DNA of 64,000 nt from Thelonectria olida (taxonomy: Eukaryota; Ascomycota; Sordariomycetes; Hypocreales; Nectriaceae). Made by a program: the position numbers and the translations under genes. Each line of letters starts with the position of its first letter. The stretch's first letter is position 1. Below the pieces are notes generated by a model. The model saw nothing but the letters and a program-made list of their open reading frames with translations. It was not told the origin of the DNA and made no database searches. Location of the stretch: contig JAGPYM010000001.1 of NCBI GenBank assembly GCA_020736575.1, forward strand, positions 1,054,001 to 1,118,000, given 5' to 3'. Below, piece after piece: positions 56,793 to 64,000 of this stretch.

Positions 56793-59700
56793 ATGGATCC
56801 ATCACCTCCCGAGAGTAAAAGGCCTCGCCTCTCCTCATGGCCTCCCAGCGCACCTCAACAAGGCGTATCACTTCCGCATCCTCACTCTCATCCTCACCAT
56901 CCTCAGTCGACCCATCTGCCGCCTCCTCCGCCGCCGCCGCCCGGCGCCCTACACCACTCGGGCCCGAGCCCGAGCCCGTATCAACACTATCCTCCTCGAA
57001 CACTCGAACATCCCTCCGCCCCTCCGACGCCTGCTTCCTCTGGACCTCCTCATCACCATCCTCCGCCGTCGCATGCCGAAGTTGACCGTCGTCATCATGA
57101 CCCAGAGCCCTACGCTCCTATGCAAGACCACTACCGGCAGCAACCGCCGCCGCCCCACCAGCAGCAGCAGCATTCACATCATCAGCCTCCACCTCCTTCG
57201 CCGGCGCATCCTCCCTACCCGCCATATCCTCCGCGGGAACCTCCTATAAAGCGGGATCCCGCCGAAGACCAGCGCCGGCCGACTTCGACGGGCCATGCGC
57301 ATGCGCCCGAGGGTCTGCCCTCAACACCACAGCTCGCTCATCCCCCACCACCTCCGGGCGCATACTCGGAGACGCAACCACGACACATGAATTACGACAA
57401 CCCGCCGTCCATGCCCCCGACCCCGGGTGGCTACCGAACGCCTAGCTACCCTCCGCCTACTCCTCTCCCACATCAGGCGTCGTACGAACAACAGCCTCCG
57501 CCGCCTCAACAACAGCAGCAGCAACAACATGGCGGTTATGCGCCGCCAAGCCACAACCATGGAAACGAATCCTTCTACAGCGTTTACGTACCACCGAAAA
57601 AGAAGAATACACGAGCATCTCAGGTAGGAACTGGTCGATGCTAGAAGTTTGATGACATGGCACTGACAGGGTTGTATAGGCTTGCGATAGTTGTCGGCAA
57701 CTCAAGGCAAAGTGCGACGAGACCAAACCGTGTAAGACATGCAAGGAAAAGGGTGTGGAGTGCAAATACCGCGATCCCGTTCCAAAAGCGTAGGTCTATC
57801 CATGGTTACTCAAGTATCTAACCTTACTAAACATTGGATTAGCACCGACAAGGCTCAGGCGGATATCCTGGACGGACTCACAACAGTTCAATCAACATTG
57901 TCGACCCTGATGGATCACATTAGTCATTTTGATCGGCGCATGCTTAAGATCGAGACGTTGTTGCCCAAGACATTGTCTCCAGTACAGCTGAAACCCGAGC
58001 CGGCGATGGAAGACGAGTATAAGCGCCCCACCTCGCCCTACCCTAACGGCACTGCAGCAAGCATTGAGCCTTACTATCCTCCTAACGACGCACCTCGAGA
58101 CCACCCATCCACCTCCGACCATCATCCGTCACGGCTAGTGGAAGACGATATTGGAGAAGTGGAACCGGGCCCTCCCGTTCCTCCTGGAGAGCCTGCTATT
58201 CCAATTAACCATACAACTCTTGCTAGTTTGCTATTGGAGTGGCCCTCAATCCGTGAGCTCACAAGACACCACCTTGAAAAGGAGGGAGTTCGATATATTA
58301 GCGAATACCCGATCAGCCAGGAGCAGAACAGAGGTGTGCTGATTGTATATGGACGTGGCGAGGACTCCCACCGTTCCCGATACATTAAAGAACATACCGA
58401 TCATGGAAATCTCGACATGGCCGACGACTCCTCTGACATTGGCGCCTCCCCATCACCGGCAGCTGATTGGGGCCAACTCGGTGGCCTGAGCCCAGGTGAT
58501 CAAATCGACTACAGGGGTGGTGTTTTGGCAGTGGATGGTAACCCCGACTTCTCTGAAACGAAGGTGTGGATGTATGTGGAGAGTTTCAAGGAGCACATTC
58601 TGAATATGCATCCCATCATCCAACCTGCGATGCTCGACTACTGGGTCCGACATTTCCTCGACACACTCCCCTCTTCGCAGCCCCGATCCGCCAAACCACA
58701 GAACTCGAAGTCGGTGTTTGCCGTAGTGCCCCCTGGTTCTCAGACGTCAACACCGACAGAGACTACTGGCTCCAAGAGAAAGCGATCGCCAGGATTCGAT
58801 GGATCTGAGCCTCCCACTCCCGCGCCCCAACGAGCTGGCCGTCCGGATCGTTCGATTCACAGTGCTGTGGTTCTCACAATCCTTGCCCTTGGCAAGGTCT
58901 GTCTCCATCGGGAAAATGTGCCTGACGTGGTGCACTCAGCAGAGAGCCTTCCTCACGGCAGCCCGGTCAACCGAAATGGAGGAATCCCGACTTCCCCCAA
59001 CCATGGCTCTCCGCCAGCCATGTCGAATCACTCGCACTCGTCAGGACTGCAATCTCCAAAGGAGCAGGAGCGAGGGATCCACAGCCGACGGTCGTCCATT
59101 CACGGTGTGACAAACTCACGTTCGGGATTCAATCTGAAGAAGAACTACGAAGTGATTCCTGGCTTGGAGTACTTTGCGTACGCCACCGACATTCTGGGTA
59201 ACCACACCGGCGCATACAACAATATGAAGAACGTCTACGCCAACATCTTTGCTGGCTTGTACCACGGCCAATTGGGGAGGCCAATGGAAAGTTTTGCTTT
59301 CATTCACAAGGCCAGTCACAAGTTGCAGGTCATTCTGAGGCCGAGCTTGGATAGAATGCGAAAAATTAAGCAAAGCGGCCAACTCATCCAGGAATCTAGA
59401 TACAATAATCTGGCACTGGCTTTCTGGACTTGCTTGCAGCTGGAGAGTGATCTCATCGCAGAGCTTCAACTTCCACCTTCAGGCCTCCTGTCTTACGAGG
59501 ACGACATGCCCCATCCCAACATGAGTCTCCTCGAAGGTTATAACCAACGGATCTTGGATAGCTACCCCGGACAGTTGTATCTTCGAACGCATCTCAACAG
59601 CATTCACCGAATGTTCTATGCTCCTGAAGACCCCAACAAAAAGGGTGGAAAAGAGCAATTCAGGAACGTCGACCTGGTGTCTGATGCTGTCTCGGGGATG

Positions 59701-60573
59701 CACTGGGTGGCCCCGAGCTTCGCCTTCAAGGAAGACGACGCCCCTGCAGAAGACCTCCTGTCAGCCAGATTGCGGGCAAAGTACTGGGGTGCCCAGGTGA
59801 TCACCTACCGACCCTTCGTCCGACAGCTTCTGCATTTCTCGCACTCTGTTAAGAACCACCCCTCAAGCCCGAACTTCCCTACTGTGAGCTCCGAGTTCCG
59901 CCAGGATGTGATTGCTCCCACCATTCATCCCAAGACAAGGACACACGGCGATATCGACCCTAGGGTGGTCGAATTGGCCAGCAAGGGAATTAAGGCTCTT
60001 ATTGAGAGCACTCGGGCTTTCCACCGCCTCGGTCATGAGAGACCTATCATTACCAATATCTTTGGTACAGCGCATGCGTAAGTCTTCTGCTACACACGCC
60101 AATGTTATAGCCAATACTAACAACAATATCTTAGTCAATGGGGCAATTTGTTGGTTCTATCGGCCGCTTATAGGGACCCAGTTCTCCACAAATATGTCGA
60201 CGAACATCTGTTGCAGACTCTCTTCCACAAGACCATCGCTTTCTTGCGACAGTCGGCCACTGCAACAAGTTCATTGAAGATAGACCAGCACATTTTGGAA
60301 GGCATTCAGAGAGATCTTTTCCCAAGTATTGATCCTCGGGCAAGCTCAAGCTTCTCCAACTCCAGCGCGGCTGGATACCACACTCCAAGGCCTGTCTCGA
60401 TGGCCGCTCCGCCGCCAATGAGTCATCAGATGAGCGACCAGGGGCATGCGCGAACGCCGGTGCTTCACCATGAGCAGCCGCACTCACGAACGCCATTGCC
60501 TCTGCATGAGCAGCCTCATCACGCACGAACCCCGCTGTCTCATCATATGCCATTGACGCCTCATGGACAGTGA
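56793..60573 (+). CDS. Zn2Cys6 transcription factor with long Pro/His/Gln-rich N-terminus
   Basis: 1204-aa fungal binuclear-zinc-cluster regulator, target unknown. Exons are 56793-57623, 57680-57789, 57843-60077 and 60135-60573. Introns have GTAGGA, GTAGGT and GTAAGT donors with CTAAC-like branch sites in the second and third. Residues 1-277 are low-complexity, with runs of Pro, His and Gln. The zinc cluster follows at residues 279-305 with C-x2-C-x6-C-x5-C-x2-C-x6-C (ACDSCRQLKAKCDETKPCKT), and then a probable coiled-coil linker (AQADILDGLTTVQSTLSTLM). The fungal_trans-like middle region begins near VWMYVESFKEHILNMHPIIQ. The tail has repeated RTPxLHHEQPH-like units. An in-frame ATG at 56757 would add 12 residues. 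The gene is preceded by a 15.4-kb gap. Confidence 0.92.
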
Positions 60574-62554
60574 CGAACTAGGCCATACACGGATGACCTA
60601 GCAAGGGTTTGAGTTGTTTTTGCTATTTATTTTTCTTATTTTCACCATCTAATCATCATGATCACGGCGTTTGGATAAACGGTTCAGCTTGGATCTGGTG
60701 TCAGATCCATTTTGTTTTCCAGCAACAAAACAGAGTGACGTGGCTCCGAAGATGATGGGTTACGGTACGGCAACCACGTCCTCTGAGAATAGAGCAAATA
60801 CCCCTCCTGCACATTTTGGAACGCCTTTCTTCGGAACGAACTGCATTGCCGACGCGAGAACAAGTGGCCAAACCAGCGTGGCCACTTGCTCGACCATTGT
60901 ATCATCAGCGGCGGCGCGTGGCAGAAGACGACTTCCCTCTGGGGTGCAAACCCGAGAGTTGGTTATCTCCCTTGGTGCATGTAAATACAGTCATGGTTAT
61001 TTAGAGAGATGCCTAGCCATATTTCCTTTTTTTTTATTTTTTTTTATTTGTACAGGTTGCATTGGTGGGCATTTGTGATGAGATTTTTTTATCATTGTTT
61101 CTCATAGCGTTGGGAGGAGGCACAGCGGAGCGACGAGTTTAAAACATCAACCCCTTCCTGGTGGTGGGCAAATATCTGTTGGATATCTAGTATTATTGGA
61201 GGTTTTCTGGATTGGTCATGGGCAGTACCTGAGTTACCTAGTGATGATGATGGCTGAGGCAGTTAGTGAGTTGGATGAGAGAATTGACACATAGAATTTG
61301 GTTGAAAGGTATTGTGCTATGCTACAATGATGTGAATGTGATGATGTTGATGGACGATGTCATGGTGATGGTATGCCTCGCATGTTTGGTGAACTTGTGT
61401 GTGTGTGAGTGTGTGTGAGTGTGTGTGAGTGTGTGCGAGTGTGTGTGTGTGGATTGGTGGAATAACAGTAGGTACCATGTAGTTATCATTACCTTGGTAA
61501 GGTAGTCACATCAACGGACGATCGGATACGGATCGGATGTCTGTAGTAATTAGTTAACCCGAGTTTCTTCTGGTGAAAAAAAATTTCAACGGCCACGTCA
61601 TGAGCAGGCCCCTTGTCTCCCGTTCCATTGTCGTCGTTGCGGTTGATTGTGGCATGTCCAACGGTTTCTCTCTGCCCAGCCTCCCTCCCCCAGCCAGCCC
61701 TGCTGCCCTGCTAGGCGCATTTTGGCTTTGACGTTTCGCTGACCATGCGCCGAGTCATTCATTGCCTGGCAAATCATGGCAAGGATGGAGGGTTGAACGA
61801 ACCCCTGGGAGAAAGGGAAGACGAGGGGATTGCCCTGTGCTTGTCGATCGATGACACCACTTCGCTGACGGCCCAGGGCTACTCGGCGGCCAGTGCTTTC
61901 TTCATTTTCTTTCCTTTCCTTCTTTCCGCTTCTCTGTGTTGTGCAGCATCTCCGAAGAAAGACACACGCCATCATAAGATGGGGGCTTTAAGCCCGTGAG
62001 GGGACAGGGGCCGTTCGCGGCGTGTCACCCCACTTGATTCCAGAAGCCTTCTGTTTTCGACCAACGCGATCCTGGAGGTGGTCTTTGCTTTCAAAGGGGG
62101 GGGGGGAGGGGGTGTGTTGGAGCTCCGCGGATTTTTATGAGAGGGCGTGTGAAGATGGTGGTGGTGGTGGTGTTGTTTCCTTGGTGTTGCTGTTGTTGGT
62201 TGCGGACCCGAGGAGAGCGGATGGCGAGACTTTGGGAGATGAAAGCGGTAAGAAGGTGATCAAGGCGGATGATCATCGGTGATTACCTAGGGCGTTGTAT
62301 CTATGTAGACTAGATAGTAAGGGGCATTCCAAATGGGAGGATGATTATGCAGGTTATGAATGCACTCATCTCGAAACATGTCAGACACTGACTAACTGGG
62401 AAGAGAGAACCATCACCAAAAGGCATGACAGACGGAAACGTCCAGACGCGCTAACTACGTCTTGGATATTGGCTATTTCAGCAGAAATATGGCAATGACT
62501 CGCAGACGTCCCCTTTATCATGATGCGTATTCGTACCCAGTCCCACCAACACGT
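60574..62554. other. 2-kb convergent intergenic region
   Basis: Between the transcription factor and the helicase stop codons. It includes T-rich tracts near 61024-61050, a GTGTGTGA tandem repeat (61398-61451), and a G-run near 62095. No supported gene or RNA was seen. Confidence 0.5.
61398..61451. repeat. (GTGTGTGA)n microsatellite
   Basis: About six tandem copies of an 8-bp GTGTGTGA unit ending in pure GT repeats. It lies in the 3' flank of the transcription factor gene. Confidence 0.85.
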
Positions 62555-64000
62555 TCAAGCCCATTCCCTCTTGAACTTGCTCTCAAACGTGTCTTGCAGC
62601 AGAACAAATGCCTTGAGAACATTCATTAGGCCCCCTCTCTCGCCTGTGTCGGATGAAGTGCATGATGGGCCCTTGGTCGCATCCGTCGTCTGCTCTTCAG
62701 CCGAGCTCAAGTCTTCATCGCTGTCGTCGTCCCAGTTGTCTACTACTTCGGCCGTCTTCTTCTTGGCCGCATTTGTGACCTTGTGAGCCGAGCATGGCGC
62801 TTCTTCGTTTAGAATCTCCTGGGAGCCATCCGTCTGCTCCCAGCCAGCCTCGTCATCATCATCATCATCATCACCTTCGTCGCCCAAGTCTGCATCTAGA
62901 TCGCCCTCAATCCCGACCAGGCTCTGCAAGCTGGTGACGATGGTCTTGAGCACAAGGGAAAAGTCCTTGAGGTGGAACCACACATCGCCTCTCCTGATGC
63001 GGTTGTTTTTCTCCAGATCTGCCATGCTGCCGTGCTTGTAAAAGTCGAGGAGATAGGCGTTGAGCTCAGAATCCGTGTCGTGCGGCCAAATAGGGATGAA
63101 TGGGATCGCCGATTCCTCTAGGAAGACGCCCCCTCGCACCGTTGAGCAGAGCTCTTGGATCGACTTGAAGTCGTCTCCGAGTCCGGACAAGGCCACGAAG
63201 GGTGACCGAATCGTAGTGGGTGCACAGCCGAATTGTCCACCATGAGAAGTCTCCGAAGACCGAAGAGTCGTCCCAGTGAAAGGCAGTGTATGGTCAGGCT
63301 TGTTAACCAGGTGTTGGTTGATGTAGGAATGCACGTACGCTTTGAAGATGGATAGAGTCTCCTCATTGTGCCGGATGAGCATCTGCTCAGCTTCCCGTGG
63401 CAGTCGCGGGAGAAAGACGATGGACGAAGACCTGTGATCCCTTTCCCACGATTGCTTGTTCCGATGGATCGGCACCCTCTTGAACAGGTGACTGAGCACC
63501 AGCATAATCTCGAGTAGGATTCGCTCCGGGGAAGTGTCTATGTCTTCGCACAGCTTGTGGAAATAGCCCCGACGCAGCAACGAGTGAAAGGCAAAGGCGG
63601 CGTTTTCCGTAAAGTAAAGGTGAGTAACCATTCCTGTGAAGTTGATGGGGGCTCCCTCGGCCGAAATCAGGTCCTGTCTCCTGAGGTACTCGATGGAGAA
63701 GCGCAGGTGGTGTTTGACGGCCATCTCGGCGTCGGGGCCGCCCAGATAAAGTCGAGTCTGCGACATCAGAGCCTGAACCGCATTCATTGCATACTCTGAG
63801 TTGTTGGTTCCGTGTAAGAGGTTGAAGAGGCGGAGGATCAAGGTCGTCGAGATGGGGAACTGTCCCTTGAGGTCGGGGAGTCGACAGGACATGATGTTAT
63901 GCACCCTCGTTTCCGAGATACCGTTGAAGACGACGTTGCCTAGTAGATCAAACCCTCGTCTTCCCGCACGTCCCGAAGCCTGGCGGTAATTCTGAGAGGT
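62555..64000 (-). CDS. DDX60-like Ski2-family RNA helicase, C-terminal part (cut by window edge)
   Basis: Open from the right edge (64000) to a TGA/TAG-type stop at 62555, 481 residues of the C-terminus. The first residues in the window contain helicase motif VI as YRQASGRAGRRGFDLLG, followed by NVVFNGISETRVHNIMSCRL and PDLKGQFPISTTLILRLFNL. This is the pattern of DDX60 and its fungal relatives rather than of Ski2/Mtr4 proper. After it comes a helical domain (HHLRFSIEYLRRQDLI, ENAAFAFHSLLRRGYFHKL). An acidic loop (LGDEGDDDDDDDEAGWEQ) and a second acidic stretch (NWDDDSDEDLSSAEEQ) precede the end. Animal DDX60 acts in antiviral RNA sensing, and the fungal role is not established. The ATP-binding half lies outside the window. 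Confidence 0.87.
   Translation of the reverse strand, partial: TSQNYRQASGRAGRRGFDLLGNVVFNGISETRVHNIMSCRLPDLKGQFPISTTLILRLFNLLHGTNNSEYAMNAVQALMSQTRLYLGGPDAEMAVKHHLRFSIEYLRRQDLISAEGAPINFTGMVTHLYFTENAAFAFHSLLRRGYFHKLCEDIDTSPERILLEIMLVLSHLFKRVPIHRNKQSWERDHRSSSIVFLPRLPREAEQMLIRHNEETLSIFKAYVHSYINQHLVNKPDHTLPFTGTTLRSSETSHGGQFGCAPTTIRSPFVALSGLGDDFKSIQELCSTVRGGVFLEESAIPFIPIWPHDTDSELNAYLLDFYKHGSMADLEKNNRIRRGDVWFHLKDFSLVLKTIVTSLQSLVGIEGDLDADLGDEGDDDDDDDEAGWEQTDGSQEILNEEAPCSAHKVTNAAKKKTAEVVDNWDDDSDEDLSSAEEQTTDATKGPSCTSSDTGERGGLMNVLKAFVLLQDTFESKFKREWA

Overview
The window is nuclear DNA of a filamentous ascomycete, most likely a Sordariomycete and probably Hypocreales. The evidence is short introns (40-105 nt) with GTRNGT donors and CTAAC-type branch sites, a dispersed single 5S rRNA gene with the ACATACGAC/GTTGTATGT terminal helix, a Zn2Cys6 regulator, an NLR of fungal architecture, and ascomycete-type atg5, RRN10 and CSA genes. 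The genus cannot be fixed from sequence alone. Introns were placed by hand from splice motifs and protein continuity.

Left third (1-32.4 kb), mostly housekeeping and metabolism: a possible 3' end of a gene at the left edge; nucleoporin Nup85 (-); glutathione-dependent formaldehyde dehydrogenase (+); endonuclease III homologue (+); a 72-aa AN1 zinc-finger protein (-); tRNA-His(GUG) (-); full-length 5-oxoprolinase (+); an NmrA/isoflavone-reductase-like oxidoreductase (+); a 5S rRNA gene (+); an ADGF-type adenosine deaminase (-); an AidB-like acyl-CoA dehydrogenase (-); a four-TM MARVEL-like protein (+); and a very hydrophilic repeat protein resembling stress/LEA-like proteins (+). Formaldehyde dehydrogenase and 5-oxoprolinase both touch glutathione metabolism, but they are separated by other genes and look like ordinary neighbours rather than a cluster.

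Middle (32.4-41.4 kb): a 26-bp perfect palindrome and a 641-bp MITE-like element with ~235-bp inverted arms between TA dinucleotides lie just upstream of an NLR (alpha/beta-hydrolase - NACHT - ankyrin). After the NLR come atg5 (+), the Cockayne syndrome A homologue (-) and RRN10 of the rDNA upstream activation factor (+). The NLR hydrolase domain has a degenerate nucleophile elbow and is the most interesting protein in the window.

Right part (41.4-64 kb): 15.4 kb without a convincing gene, not AT-rich but studded with homopolymer runs and microsatellites, leads into a 1204-aa Zn2Cys6 transcription factor with a long Pro/His/Gln-rich N-terminus. At the right edge, on the minus strand and running off the window, is the C-terminal part of a DDX60-like Ski2-family RNA helicase. 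I saw no CRISPR array, bacterial-type operon or biosynthetic core enzyme.
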